Shown here one piece after another: positions 1 to 10,456 of a stretch of 54,109 bases of DNA. The notes under the pieces are model-generated. The model was not told the origin of the DNA. It saw nothing but the letters and a program-made list of their open reading frames with translations, and searched no databases. Numbering within the stretch: the stretch's first letter is position 1; each line of letters begins with the position of its first letter. A program made the position numbers and the translations under genes. Origin of the DNA: Lysinibacillus fusiformis (GTDB lineage Bacteria > Bacillota > Bacilli > Bacillales_A > Planococcaceae); assembly GCA_030027265.1 (NCBI GenBank), contig JASENG010000021.1:1-54109 (forward strand). Direction: 5' to 3'.

Positions 1-148
1 ATTGATTAGCTCAAATTTCTTGCTGGCATCAATTTTGATGTCCAAAATTTTGTTTCTTCAAATTAATGAAGAAACTGTATTCATTAACGTTTTGTTGTTC
101 AGTTTTCAAGGTTCATTTAGTTACCGTCATCTCAACAGCAACTCTTAT
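1..148 (-). promoter_or_regulatory. rRNA operon leader (16S gene just outside left edge)
   Basis: On the minus strand a boxA-like antitermination element, TGAACCTTGAAAACTGAACA, lies at 115-96, followed by a perfect 9-bp hairpin (52-75) and a short palindrome (27-40). This arrangement is typical of the 16S rRNA leader in Bacilli. The sequence runs off the window before the mature 16S start, so the rRNA gene itself is not visible. In B. subtilis an rRNA operon also follows lysS. Confidence 0.8.
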
Positions 149-177
149 ATTGTACAAGTTAACAAGAATGTTGTCAA
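149..177 (-). promoter_or_regulatory. rRNA operon promoter P2
   Basis: A consensus sigma-A promoter on the minus strand: -35 TTGACA (177-172), 17-bp spacer, -10 TACAAT (154-149). It lies directly upstream of the boxA-bearing rRNA leader and is the proximal member of a tandem pair. Confidence 0.85.
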
Positions 178-224
178 CCCTTTTTTAAACTTTTATTTCG
201 CTGTTATCAAACAGCAACTTTTAA

Positions 225-253
225 AGTTTAACACTTTCGCTTTTCACTGTCAA
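225..253 (-). promoter_or_regulatory. rRNA operon promoter P1
   Basis: Minus-strand sigma-A promoter: -35 TTGACA (253-248), exactly 17 bp, -10 TAAACT (230-225). It is 76 bp upstream of the second promoter. Tandem P1/P2 promoters are the norm for Bacillus rRNA operons. Confidence 0.75.
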
Positions 254-255
254 TA

Positions 256-830
256 AGTTTTTTTCGAAAGCTTTTTAATTTCCTATCGCGTTTTGGCGAC
301 TTAAATAATTTATCATCTTTTCGAATTTCATGCAAGTGTTTTTTTAAAAAAACCTTCATTTTTATTCATTCTTATTAAAAAGCATATTAAACGTCACTCG
401 TATCCCCATGATACAGCTGATTTAAAGCCACCTTCGATAAATATCATTATAGTTAAAATTCCGGTATAACTAAAATATCTATACATTAATTATTCCAAAT
501 TTAATGCATTAAATATTTAACTGCATTCAATTTAAAAATAAAATCATCTCTATATACCAACCCTTTCCTGCGCACATATTCTAGATTCATAGTTTTAATG
601 TAATCTCTCTTCATATCCTTCTCTACTTTTCTTCGCCATATTGCCATTCATCAGTCAAGAGAATCATAATGGATGCTCTCAAACTCTATCACTGCTTCTT
701 AGAAGGATTAATTTGAAGAACCCATTCACACTGACACTGCAAACGAAATCGTGGCAATCAGCAGCTGATTGCACTATATAAACCCACGTTATTCACATGA
801 ACCTCTCTCATTAAAGTCGATTCTCTCATC
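256..830. other. Gene-free region between lysS and the rRNA operon
   Basis: About 575 bp of AT-rich DNA with no reading frame that has a ribosome binding site or a recognisable product. The only structure seen is a palindrome at 754-772 (9-bp arms around a single base). The longest frame at the edge (2-256, plus) lies over rRNA promoter and leader DNA and is not considered a gene. Confidence 0.6.
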
Positions 831-835
831 AAATT

Positions 836-877
836 AAAAAGGAGCCGAAGCACTTTTAAGCCTTCAACTCCTTTTTT
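836..877 (-). terminator. Terminator downstream of lysS
   Basis: An interrupted stem: AAAAAGGAG pairs with CTCCTTTTT, with an inner GAAG/CTTC pairing. T-rich flanks occur on both strands, so it could act in both directions. It begins 39 bp past the lysS stop codon. Confidence 0.8.
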
Positions 878-915
878 CTTCCCTCTTCACATAATAATGA
901 AGAGTTCTTATCTAA

Positions 916-2572
<1,657 letters not shown>

Positions 2573-2578
2573 ATTGTA
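2573..2578 (-). promoter_or_regulatory. Putative lysS -10 element
   Basis: TACAAT on the minus strand, preceded by TGTG. No good -35 hexamer is seen at 16-18 bp, so the call rests on the -10 and its position, about 170 bp upstream of lysS. Confidence 0.4.
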
Positions 2579-2753
2579 CACAATTTCTGCACTCTATTCA
2601 CCTCTTTCGATTTATTTTATTGCGTTTCACAAATGTTTCACTTTTCTGAAATTAACCCTGGCAGCTTCATTTTTTTAATCCAAGTTTATTTATTCCTATA
2701 TTGAAGTAAAAATATGCTAAAATTTCCACAATAACTAGAAGGGAGATTTAGAT

Positions 2754-3233
2754 ATGTATCGTAATTTAAATGATTTTATCCAAGAATGGGAAAAAAACTG
2801 TACGGGGACATTAGCAATTTTCGAGTCCATCACTGATGAGAAAAAACATGCAGCAATTGTGGAAGGCCACAGCTCGCTTGAGTCATTAAGCTGGCATTTA
2901 ACTACTGCCCCTGCGTATTTCATGGGACAAGTTGGACTTGCACTTGATGTGGAGCTAAACCCTAAAAATACTCCACCGACAATCGGCGAGATTATCAGCA
3001 CTTATAAAGCTGCTAGCGAAAATGTTGTTAAAGCCGCGAAAGAAAATCTATCTGACGAAAAGCTTTTAACAGAAGTAAATAGCCATGGACATCTAACGCC
3101 TATTGGGGCAATGCTGCGTTTAATGGTCGATCACCAAACACACCACCGCGCTCAGATGCAAGTATTGCTTCGACAAGCCGGTTTACCTGTACCTGGTGTT
3201 ATGGGGCCAACAAAGGAAGATTTGGCTCGATAA
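2754..3233 (+). CDS. DinB/YfiT-family putative metal-dependent protein
   Basis: A 159-aa four-helix-bundle protein of the DinB superfamily. The family metal triad is visible as H48 (in SWHLTT), H127 and H131 (DHQTHHR); members include thiol transferases and DNA-damage-inducible proteins of mostly unknown activity. ATG is preceded by GAAGGGAG at good spacing. A TGC-TAAAAT extended -10 lies at 2715-2723. It is one of only three convincing plus-strand genes and is wedged between dusB and lysS, which are contiguous in B. subtilis, so it looks like an insertion. Substrate cannot be read from the sequence. Confidence 0.85.
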   Translation: MYRNLNDFIQEWEKNCTGTLAIFESITDEKKHAAIVEGHSSLESLSWHLTTAPAYFMGQVGLALDVELNPKNTPPTIGEIISTYKAASENVVKAAKENLSDEKLLTEVNSHGHLTPIGAMLRLMVDHQTHHRAQMQVLLRQAGLPVPGVMGPTKEDLAR

Positions 3234-3279
3234 CCCTTTCAAAAGAACAGCTCGAACCGTAAGTTTCTTAACGAACACT

Positions 3280-3322
3280 AAAAGGGCATCCTTTCCTCCA
3301 TATCGGAAAGGATGCCCTTTTT
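3280..3322. terminator. Bidirectional terminator between the DinB gene and dusB
   Basis: A perfect 17-bp stem (3280-3296 with 3305-3321) flanked by A- and T-runs, placed between convergent genes. It can terminate both the plus-strand DinB transcript and the minus-strand dusB transcript. Confidence 0.93.
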
Positions 3323-3323
3323 A

Positions 3324-4343
3324 TTACATAGCTTCTGCCTTTTGATCTTCAGTTTCCACCAATTCTACTACTACATTTTGTAATACGGCACGTAATTCCG
3401 CTGCAGTTTCGATTTGGTTAATGATATTACGGATTTTCCCGTTGCCGCGAATTCCTTTTAAGTACCATGAAGCGTGTTTACGCATTTCACGTACAGCTAC
3501 CTTCTCACCTTTCAACTGCATTAAGCGTTCAAAGTGAAGTAAGCAAACGTCCATTTTTTCGGCAACTGATGGTTCTGGTTTTAACTCACCGGTTTCAAGG
3601 TATTGTACGGTGCGGTAAATCATCCAAGGGTCTCCTAATGCTGCACGTCCGATCATTACTGCATCTACACCTGTTTCGTCCAACATACGTTTCGCGTCTT
3701 GAGGTGTTTCAACGTCCCCATTACCGATAAATGGAATGCTAATATTTTTCTTTACTTCCCTGATAATATCCCAGTTTGCTTTTCCTTCATACATTTGAAC
3801 ACGCGTACGTCCGTGCATGGCGATTGCTGCTGCCCCGGCACGTTCTGCAGCTTGTGCATTTTCTACTGCGAAAATATGTTCTTCGTCCCAGCCGATGCGC
3901 ATTTTAACACTGACTGGTTTGTCCACAGCATCCACTACAGCAGAAACCATTTCATAGATTTTATTTGGATCAAGCAGCCACTTAGCCCCTGCTTCACATT
4001 TAATAATTTTGTTTACCGGGCATCCCATGTTGATATCAATAATATCGGCATTCGTATTTTTATCGACATATCGCGCAGCCTCCACTAATGTCTCTTTGTC
4101 TCCACCAAAGATTTGTAAAGAAAGTGGATTTTCACGCTCATCAATATAAAGCATATCCAATGTTTTTTTGTTGCGCTGAACCAGCCCTTTATCACTGATC
4201 ATTTCGGCGTATACTAAACCCGCTCCGAATTCTTTTACTGTTAAACGGAAAGCCGAGTTGCATACACCAGCCATTGGCGCCAGTACAACACGGTTATCCA
4301 TTACGATATCCCCGATTTGAAACGGCTTTTTCTCTATCGTCAA
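3324..4343 (-). CDS. dusB: tRNA-dihydrouridine synthase
   Basis: FMN- and NADPH-dependent reduction of uridines in the tRNA D-loop. The 339-aa protein has the TIM-barrel Dus signature near the N-terminus (APMAGVCNSAFR, about 22-33) and the catalytic cysteine C108 in INMGCPVN. The start is TTG at 4343, with AAAGGAGG eight bases upstream. It follows folK on the same strand, with a 73-bp gap, and ends at the bidirectional terminator. The small HTH gene yazB that sits between folK and this gene in B. subtilis is not present here. Confidence 0.95.
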   Translation of the reverse strand: MTIEKKPFQIGDIVMDNRVVLAPMAGVCNSAFRLTVKEFGAGLVYAEMISDKGLVQRNKKTLDMLYIDERENPLSLQIFGGDKETLVEAARYVDKNTNADIIDINMGCPVNKIIKCEAGAKWLLDPNKIYEMVSAVVDAVDKPVSVKMRIGWDEEHIFAVENAQAAERAGAAAIAMHGRTRVQMYEGKANWDIIREVKKNISIPFIGNGDVETPQDAKRMLDETGVDAVMIGRAALGDPWMIYRTVQYLETGELKPEPSVAEKMDVCLLHFERLMQLKGEKVAVREMRKHASWYLKGIRGNGKIRNIINQIETAAELRAVLQNVVVELVETEDQKAEAM

Positions 4344-4416
4344 TACGTTCTCCTCCTTTTTAGAAGTTCAGGTCTCCCCTTACCAAATCAATTTATATAT
4401 CTAAAACGAAGATTTT

Positions 4417-4938
4417 TTATGCTTCTCGCAAAAACTCATCAACACTGCGTACGCTTTTCCATTTAGTAATGCCTTCTGCCACCAGGTTCATACTTTCCAG
4501 GCTGGATTTAGCCAGTTGAAGCTGAAGCGCTTCTATGCTTGCAGCAATCTCCAAAAGCGGTACTAATACAAAAGCTCTTTCAAACATTCTAGGATGAGGA
4601 ACAATTAAGTTCTCAACTTCAATATTGTCGTTATTGAACAGCAAAATGTCAAGGTCTATAATTCTTGGACCCCATCTTATATCCCGTACACGCCCTAGCT
4701 CATTTTCAACAGACTGGCAGATTGTCAGCACATCCATAGCCGGTAGCGAAGTTTCTATATAAAGAGCAATATTTAAAAATGAAGGCTGGTCTAGATAGCC
4801 AACAGGAGCCGTTTCGTAAATAGAGGAAATGGACTGTACAGTTACATTCGGTTTCTCTTGCAAGAGTCGCACCGCAAGTTTCAAGTTTTCTTCCCGCTGT
4901 CCAATATTGGTCCCTAATGATAAGTAGACTTTATTCAT
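4417..4938 (-). CDS. folK: 2-amino-4-hydroxy-6-hydroxymethyldihydropteridine pyrophosphokinase
   Basis: Transfers pyrophosphate from ATP to 6-hydroxymethyl-7,8-dihydropterin, the step before dihydropteroate synthase in folate synthesis. The 173-aa protein has the HPPK hallmarks LSLGTNIGQREENL at the N-terminus and the RWGPRIIDLDILLF block near residue 90, which carries the Mg-binding aspartates (DLD). Its ATG lies inside the 3' end of folB, overlapping by 8 bases, which suggests translational coupling. Confidence 0.96.
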   Translation of the reverse strand: MNKVYLSLGTNIGQREENLKLAVRLLQEKPNVTVQSISSIYETAPVGYLDQPSFLNIALYIETSLPAMDVLTICQSVENELGRVRDIRWGPRIIDLDILLFNNDNIEVENLIVPHPRMFERAFVLVPLLEIAASIEALQLQLAKSSLESMNLVAEGITKWKSVRSVDEFLREA

Positions 4939-5302
4939 AAAAGCGCCCTCTTACAATTTCAACCGCCACTTCTTTGTAGTGCCCGGGAATTGGTGGGTCT
5001 GGTTTTATCACTTCAACCTTACAGCCGTATACCTGGCCTTCATAAATTGCTTGTATTCTAGCTGCGATAGTTTCAGCCACTGCCTCAATTAGTTTAAAGG
5101 GTTGCCCTTCTATTACTTCTTTACAAATATCATAGACTCCTACATAGCTTACCGTATCATCCAGTTCATCTGTTTGCCCTGCATTTTGTATATCCACAGC
5201 TAGTGAAACAGTAGCTCTAAATCTTTGCCCAAGCACGTTTTCTTCTGGTAAAACCCCATGATAACCAAAGAATTGCATATCTCTTAAGTGTATATAATCC
5301 AT
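4931..5302 (-). CDS. folB: Dihydroneopterin aldolase
   Basis: Converts dihydroneopterin to 6-hydroxymethyldihydropterin and glycolaldehyde in folate synthesis. The 123-aa protein matches the family length and shows FFGYHGVLPEE at the N-terminus, GQRF, and the VIKPDPPIPGHYK block near the C-terminus. The ATG at 5308 is only one base from the AAGGAG sequence. The second ATG at 5302 has normal spacing and gives the typical start (MDYIHLRDMQF), so it is chosen. It overlaps folK and lies 17 bp downstream of folP. Confidence 0.95.
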   Translation of the reverse strand: MDYIHLRDMQFFGYHGVLPEENVLGQRFRATVSLAVDIQNAGQTDELDDTVSYVGVYDICKEVIEGQPFKLIEAVAETIAARIQAIYEGQVYGCKVEVIKPDPPIPGHYKEVAVEIVRGRFYE

Positions 5303-5319
5303 TGTCATTCTCCTTAAGC

Positions 5320-6183
5320 TCAGTGCCTTGAAGGCAGCTCTTCATTTACTTCAAATTTCCCCATCAAAGCATCGATCATTTTAACTGTACGTGCTACTTC
5401 TTTCACATCATGTACTCTTACAATATGGCACCCTTTCATGACTCCATAAGCACAAGTTGCTGCTGTTCCCTCGATCCGTTCTTCTAAAGGCAGATTAAGT
5501 ATTGTCCCAATCATGCGTTTTCGCGAAGTGGCAAGTAAAACGGGATACCCAATTTCCACGAGCTCTTCCAATCGTTGCATCGTTTCAATGCTTTGTTGCA
5601 GGTTTTTCACAAAGCCAATCCCCGGATCTAGAATGATATGTTCATCGGGTACTCCTGCCTGCTTCACTATATTCAGACTTTTTTTGAAATCATCCATATA
5701 ATCTTCAAAATAATTGGTATAAGGTACGTCTTTACGATTATGCATTAAAATAATCGGAACATTATACTCAGCCGCCACTTTTGCAATTTCCGGATCTGCT
5801 TTTGCCCCCCATATATCATTAATCATATGGGCTCCTGCTTCAACTGCCGCTCTTGCCACGGCCGATTTATATGTATCAATGGAGAGGATAGCCGGTACTT
5901 CCTTTAGCAACGCTTTAATAACAGGCACCACTCGTGCAATCTCCTCTTCATCGGAAATCCGTGTATAGCCAGGTCGAGTTGATTCTCCTCCGATATCGAT
6001 TATCTTCGCTCCATCGGCAACCATTTCCTTGGCATGTTGAATTGCCATATCGATTGAATTAAATTTCCCTCCATCTGAAAATGAATCGGGTGTCACATTT
6101 AATATGCCCATGACAAACGTTTCTTTTTTATAATCAAGTTCAATATTATTAAGAATTACCGATTTTTGATATTTTGAAAGCAT
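5320..6183 (-). CDS. folP: Dihydropteroate synthase
   Basis: Condenses hydroxymethyldihydropterin pyrophosphate with p-aminobenzoate; it is the sulfonamide target. The 287-aa TIM-barrel protein has both signature segments, GILNVTPDSFSDGG near residue 26 and IDIGGESTRPG near residue 62, and ends with TRKRM-type substrate residues and an RVHDV motif. It is the first gene of a folP-folB-folK-dusB cluster. In B. subtilis pabB, pabA and pabC precede it; here cysK is the next gene upstream, 269 bp away. The ribosome binding site (GAGAGGG) is rather far from the ATG. Confidence 0.96.
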   Translation of the reverse strand: MLSKYQKSVILNNIELDYKKETFVMGILNVTPDSFSDGGKFNSIDMAIQHAKEMVADGAKIIDIGGESTRPGYTRISDEEEIARVVPVIKALLKEVPAILSIDTYKSAVARAAVEAGAHMINDIWGAKADPEIAKVAAEYNVPIILMHNRKDVPYTNYFEDYMDDFKKSLNIVKQAGVPDEHIILDPGIGFVKNLQQSIETMQRLEELVEIGYPVLLATSRKRMIGTILNLPLEERIEGTAATCAYGVMKGCHIVRVHDVKEVARTVKMIDALMGKFEVNEELPSRH

Positions 6184-6403
6184 TACTTAATCTTACCCTC
6201 TCTTCAATCATTGTTAGATTTACAGGAAATACTTTTTCAAGAAAATATTTCCCAAGCAATTTTAAAAAAGCTCAATTATCTTTAATTTTACCATTGTCTG
6301 GTTCAATATTATTTTGAAATGCTTATTTTTTTCGAATAAAGTCAAATCACTTCTTACTATCAGCTAGTCTGCCCTTTCATCACAAAAGAATTAAATTTCA
6401 CGC

Positions 6404-6435
6404 AAAAAGGGCATTACCCCTAAAGGTAATGCCCC
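6404..6435 (-). terminator. cysK terminator
   Basis: Perfect 10-bp stem GGGCATTACC/GGTAATGCCC (6409-6418 and 6425-6434) followed on the minus strand by TTTTT, 18 bp beyond the cysK stop codon. Confidence 0.9.
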
Positions 6436-6452
6436 TGTATAGAATGATTGAA

Positions 6453-7382
6453 TTAGTCTTCGAAGTTGTAAAGAGCTGTAGATAGGTAACGTTCTCCGTT
6501 TGATGGAACGATTGCTAAAACATTTGAACCTTTTCCAAGGCGCTTAGCAGTTTCGATTGCCGCATGTATTGCAGCACCAGAAGAAATCCCTACAAGAATA
6601 CCTTCTTCACGGCCAGTTTTACGAGCTACTTCAAAAGCAGTTTCGTTATCTACCGGGAAGATTGAAGTGTATACTTCAGTATTTAAAACTTTTGGTACGA
6701 ATCCAGCACCGATTCCTTGGATTTTGTGAGATCCCGGGTTACCGCCTGAAAGAACAGGAGAATCTTTTGGTTCAACAGCGATGATTTCAATCTCAGGGAA
6801 TTTTTCTTTTAATACTTCGCCAGCACCTGTAATTGTACCGCCAGTTCCGATACCTGCTACAAAGGCATCTAGCTTTAATCCGTCAAATGCTTCTACGATT
6901 TCAGGACCAGTAGTTAGACGGTGAACTTCTGCATTTGCTTGGTTTTCGAATTGTTGCGGCAAGAAGTAGCCATTTTCTTGTGCTAAACTTTCTGCTTTCG
7001 CGATAGCACCTTTCATGCCTTCCGGACCAGGTGTTAATACTAATTCAGCGCCATAAGCACGCAGTAGTTTACGACGTTCGATACTCATTGTTTCAGGCAT
7101 TACTAAAATAGCACGGTAGCCTTTTGCAGCAGCAACCATTGCTAAACCAATACCTGTGTTTCCAGAAGTTGGCTCGATAATTGTACCGCCCGGTTTTAAT
7201 GTACCGTCTTTTTCTGCAGCTTCGATCATAGCAAGAGCAATACGGTCTTTAACAGAACTGCCTGGGTTAAAGAATTCTAATTTTACATAGACGTTTCCTT
7301 CATTTTCCCCTGTTGCATGGTTTAATTTTACGATTGGTGTGTGTCCCACTAACTCTGCAACTGAATTTGCCAATTTACTCAT
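6453..7382 (-). CDS. cysK: Cysteine synthase A (O-acetylserine sulfhydrylase)
   Basis: PLP enzyme that makes cysteine from O-acetylserine and sulfide. The 309-aa product shows the PLP lysine K45 in NPGSSVKDR, the phosphate/substrate loop PTSGNTG (71-77) and the [10 protein letters not shown] loop near residue 178. A longer frame starts at a TTG (7403), but its first codons are the Shine-Dalgarno sequence (GAGGAGAGGG). The ATG at 7382 with 9-nt spacing is the real start. It has its own promoter and terminator. In B. subtilis CysK also partners the regulator CymR; an inverted repeat in the leader here (7405-7423) is a candidate operator. Confidence 0.97.
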   Translation of the reverse strand: MSKLANSVAELVGHTPIVKLNHATGENEGNVYVKLEFFNPGSSVKDRIALAMIEAAEKDGTLKPGGTIIEPTSGNTGIGLAMVAAAKGYRAILVMPETMSIERRKLLRAYGAELVLTPGPEGMKGAIAKAESLAQENGYFLPQQFENQANAEVHRLTTGPEIVEAFDGLKLDAFVAGIGTGGTITGAGEVLKEKFPEIEIIAVEPKDSPVLSGGNPGSHKIQGIGAGFVPKVLNTEVYTSIFPVDNETAFEVARKTGREEGILVGISSGAAIHAAIETAKRLGKGSNVLAIVPSNGERYLSTALYNFED

Positions 7383-7404
7383 AATCGTTATCCCTCTCCT
7401 CAAT

Positions 7405-7423
7405 ACCTACTATATTTATAGGT
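7405..7423 (-). promoter_or_regulatory. Inverted repeat in the cysK leader (candidate operator)
   Basis: ACCTA (7405-7409) and TAGGT (7419-7423) form a dyad between the cysK -10 element and its ribosome binding site. CymR control of cysteine genes is known in Bacilli, but I cannot confirm that this matches a CymR box. Confidence 0.35.
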
Positions 7424-7437
7424 TTTATCTATTTAGT

Positions 7438-7467
7438 ATATTACCAATTTACCATAGTTTATGTCAA
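7438..7467 (-). promoter_or_regulatory. cysK promoter
   Basis: Minus-strand sigma-A promoter: -35 TTGACA (7467-7462), 18-bp spacer, -10 TAATAT (7443-7438), 55 bp upstream of the cysK start. Confidence 0.75.
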
Positions 7468-7508
7468 CAGAATTGAATTAAATATTGAGAATATTTTACA
7501 AACTACAA

Positions 7509-8465
7509 TTACAATTCTCCATAAAACCATGTAGCATCAAATTCTTTCCAAAAGGCTTCAGGAGTAATGGACGTTGGTAATTGCTCCAAAGATAATACTC
7601 GTTCAATCTGCCCCTTAACCTCTTCATATGTAAACGACTTGCCATCGTTAACCTCTTTCACGTAAACAATGCCATAACGGCCATCGTTCATAACAAATGG
7701 TTCACTTATTTCATCGGCACTTAGATCTTGAACAGCATGCGGTATGCTTGTATCAATATTTTTTTGCGCTTTTGTTATAAAGCCAATATCTCCTCCTAAA
7801 CTTGCCGAAGTTGTATCTAATGAACGTTCCCGTGCAAGAACAGAGAAATCTGAACCATCTTCCAGTTCACTTTTAACACTTTTCGCATCCTTCTCTGACT
7901 CTACTATAATGATGCTTGTTCTGTATGTCGTAGGGATATTATAAAGTGATTGATTGTCTTCATAGTAATCGGCTACCTGCTTTGCATCGATAACTACATC
8001 TTTCGTCAGCACCTTTTCAAGAATTAGCTGGGAGCGCACTTTTTTACGCAACTCTTCATCAGTTAATTCTTGAATTGTCGTATCCGTATTATCTTGAGCC
8101 GAACGCATAAGGGCAATCTCCAAATCTATTTCCTCATTCGTAACCTTAATATCATATTTTTCTGCTGCTTTCTCCATAACTGTTTCATTTACTAAAGTTT
8201 GCAGCGTCTCTTTCCCATATCTGTTCTCCATGGCCGCCATCCAATCCTGGCGTGTAATTTTTTTCTTATCAATGGCAGCGACAATTTCATCGCCGCCATC
8301 CTGTTTTTGCTCCCCATCCGGCCATAGCCAAAGAATGAACCAAAGAACATTCCCTGCAAATAAAATGGCCAATAATGTTAAAGTTGGTTTTGTTTTTAGT
8401 CTCCGTTTTGACAGTTGCGTTTGGTTTGTTATTTGATTTGAATTATTATTGTGCTTCGATTTCAT
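7509..8465 (-). CDS. yacD: Membrane-anchored parvulin-type foldase (YacD/PrsA-like)
   Basis: A 318-aa protein with a basic cytoplasmic N-terminus, one membrane segment (about residues 29-48, [20 protein letters not shown]), a SurA-like helical region (about 60-170) and a PpiC/parvulin rotamase domain (about 180-275, with [20 protein letters not shown]). It probably folds exported proteins on the outer face of the membrane. There is no lipobox cysteine, so unlike PrsA it is anchored by the helix. Its ATG overlaps the end of hslO by 20 bases. In B. subtilis yacD sits in the same place between hslO and cysK. Confidence 0.9.
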   Translation of the reverse strand: MKSKHNNNSNQITNQTQLSKRRLKTKPTLTLLAILFAGNVLWFILWLWPDGEQKQDGGDEIVAAIDKKKITRQDWMAAMENRYGKETLQTLVNETVMEKAAEKYDIKVTNEEIDLEIALMRSAQDNTDTTIQELTDEELRKKVRSQLILEKVLTKDVVIDAKQVADYYEDNQSLYNIPTTYRTSIIIVESEKDAKSVKSELEDGSDFSVLARERSLDTTSASLGGDIGFITKAQKNIDTSIPHAVQDLSADEISEPFVMNDGRYGIVYVKEVNDGKSFTYEEVKGQIERVLSLEQLPTSITPEAFWKEFDATWFYGEL

Positions 8466-9330
8466 TTATAAAACCTTCAAGTTCTTGTTGATTGTAATGA
8501 TATTTCTCTAAACAGAAGTGACATTCAGCTTCCGCTCCGCCATCTTCGTCGATCATTTCTTGAATTTCCTGAGCTCCCAAGCTCATGATTGCTGCACCAA
8601 AACGCTCTTTTGAACATTGACATTTAAACTCTACCGGAGATTGACTAAGTACCTGTACATTATTTTCACCTAGAACGACTTCCAAAATTTGCTCAGGGGT
8701 TAAACCTCTTTCGATCATTTTTGAAATAGGTTCTATATTTTGCAGGTGTTGTTCAATCTCTGAAACTGTTTCTTCATCACAGCCAGGCATTAATTGAATG
8801 ATAAAACCACCTGCTGCTAATACAGTATTATCCGGATTTACAAGTACGCCTAATCCGACAGATGAAGGTACTTGTTCAGAAACTGCGAAGTAATACGTAA
8901 AATCTTCTCCAATTTCTCCAGATACAATAGGAGTTTGACCTGAAAACATATCTCGCAGACCTAAATCTTTAACAACAGTAAGAGCACCTTCCGTTCCTAC
9001 TGCACGACGGACATCCAGCTTTCCAGCAGCATTCAAGTCGAAATGTACTTGTGGGTTTGTTACATAACCACGAACTTTCCCTTTTGCGTTGGCATCGATG
9101 ATCATAGGACCAATTGGACCGTTTCCTTCTATTTTTACGGTGATTTTATCTTCACCTTTTAACATAGCTCCCATCATCACAGCAGCCGTCATTGAACGAC
9201 CTATTGCAGCAGTTGCAGTTGGCCATGTATTATGGCGTTTCTGCGCTTCTCCAATTGTTTCAGTGGTTCTTGCTGCAAAGGCGCGAACTTTTCCATTAAA
9301 GCCTAATGCTCTTATTAAGTAATCACTCAT
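8446..9330 (-). CDS. hslO: Redox-regulated chaperone Hsp33
   Basis: Holdase chaperone activated by oxidation and heat. The 294-aa protein has the full C-terminal zinc switch: C237-x-C239 and C270-x-x-C273, the CxC/CxxC pattern of Hsp33. The N-terminal domain carries [23 protein letters not shown] preceded by AAAGGGG. Lies between coaX (18 bp upstream) and yacD (overlapping), an arrangement shared with B. subtilis. Confidence 0.96.
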   Translation of the reverse strand: MSDYLIRALGFNGKVRAFAARTTETIGEAQKRHNTWPTATAAIGRSMTAAVMMGAMLKGEDKITVKIEGNGPIGPMIIDANAKGKVRGYVTNPQVHFDLNAAGKLDVRRAVGTEGALTVVKDLGLRDMFSGQTPIVSGEIGEDFTYYFAVSEQVPSSVGLGVLVNPDNTVLAAGGFIIQLMPGCDEETVSEIEQHLQNIEPISKMIERGLTPEQILEVVLGENNVQVLSQSPVEFKCQCSKERFGAAIMSLGAQEIQEMIDEDGGAEAECHFCLEKYHYNQQELEGFINEIEAQ

Positions 9331-9348
9331 GAAGTTATTCCCCTTTTC

Positions 9349-10119
9349 TTATTGATTTCTTTTATAAATAACATGAAGACCTTTTAAGGTTAATAAATCA
9401 TCTACAATATCAATCATCGTTGTCTCACTAGCAATTAGCCTAGCTAAACTGCCAGTTGCCACCACGAGTGGTTCCTCTTTGCTTTTTTCTTTCATTCGAC
9501 TGACAATCCCTTCGACTTGTCCTGCGAATCCGAATATTACACCAGCCTGCATAGCAGATATTGTATTTTTACCAATAACATTCGAAGGGCGGGAAATTTC
9601 AATACGCGGTAATTTGGAGGCTCGAGAGTATAGCGCCTCAGTGGAAATAGCCATTCCAGGAGCAATCGCCCCTCCTAAGTAATCCCCTTTTTCATTCATA
9701 TAGCAGTAAGTAATTGCTGTTCCAAAATCGATTACGATTAATGGACTTTTACCGCCGTATTCTTCCAAAGCCGCCACCGCGTTAACGATACGGTCAGCAC
9801 CCACTTCTCGCGGATTCTCGCATTTAATATTTAATCCATTTTTCACGCCTGGACCAACTTTTAATGGTTTAATATCAAAATATTTTCGGCACATCTCTTC
9901 TAATACATACATGATTGGCGGAACAACAGAGGAGATAATAATTCCTTCAATTTGTTCAAAGGAAATTTGAACATGCGAAAAAAATGCTTTGATCTGCATT
10001 GCATACTCGTCTTCTGATTTATGACGATTTGTTTCCATTCGCCAATGTTGCTTTAATTTATCTTGCTCAAATATTCCCAAGGCAATATTGGAATTGCCCA
10101 CATTTAGTACAAGAATCAT
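9349..10119 (-). CDS. coaX: Type III pantothenate kinase
   Basis: ATP-dependent phosphorylation of pantothenate, the first step of coenzyme A synthesis; the type III enzyme is not inhibited by CoA. The 256-aa ASKHA-fold protein shows the N-terminal phosphate loop ([17 protein letters not shown]), the [12 protein letters not shown] motif near residue 100 and DFGTAITYC near residue 127. The variant N-terminal loop has asparagine where many members have aspartate (DVGNTN). The ribosome binding site is weak. First gene of a coaX-hslO-yacD run. Confidence 0.93.
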   Translation of the reverse strand: MILVLNVGNSNIALGIFEQDKLKQHWRMETNRHKSEDEYAMQIKAFFSHVQISFEQIEGIIISSVVPPIMYVLEEMCRKYFDIKPLKVGPGVKNGLNIKCENPREVGADRIVNAVAALEEYGGKSPLIVIDFGTAITYCYMNEKGDYLGGAIAPGMAISTEALYSRASKLPRIEISRPSNVIGKNTISAMQAGVIFGFAGQVEGIVSRMKEKSKEEPLVVATGSLARLIASETTMIDIVDDLLTLKGLHVIYKRNQ

Positions 10120-10370
10120 CTAATCACGCCCAATTTTTATTCCGATTTTAAAAAATAATATCACATTATTGGTTTATATATACAGTCATAACAACTATAT
10201 CAACTGTACGAAATAACTTCCTTGAATTCGGCGGCTGTATGTAAATGGCACTCTCAATTTTTTCTTTTCCTCACTCTAGATAAAATGTGCAGTTTACATA
10301 ATAGGCTGCGGCTTCTAGCTAAAATAAAATACTTTTCTATCGAGATTTCCCAACCCACAATAAGACAAAT
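10120..10370. other. Intergenic region between ftsH and coaX
   Basis: AT-rich DNA without a credible gene. It should hold the coaX promoter, but I cannot pick a clear -35/-10 pair. Confidence 0.5.
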
Positions 10371-10410
10371 AAAAAACTGAATGAGCATGGCCTTAGCATA
10401 CTCATTCAGT
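10371..10410 (-). terminator. ftsH terminator
   Basis: ACTGAATGAG (10376-10385) pairs perfectly with CTCATTCAGT (10401-10410); on the minus strand the stem is followed by TTTTTT. It begins 47 bp past the ftsH stop codon. Confidence 0.88.
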
Positions 10411-10456
10411 CCTTAACGATTCGATTCTTTGGTTTGGATACTACATAAAGAGAGGA

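Noticed and set aside
2..256. 84-aa plus-strand frame at the left edge
   Set aside because: It overlies rRNA promoters, boxA and leader hairpins on the other strand and has no ribosome binding site or familiar protein features.
3699..4088. 129-aa plus-strand frame antisense to dusB
   Set aside because: The dusB frame is unambiguous and this one has no ribosome binding site or recognisable domain.
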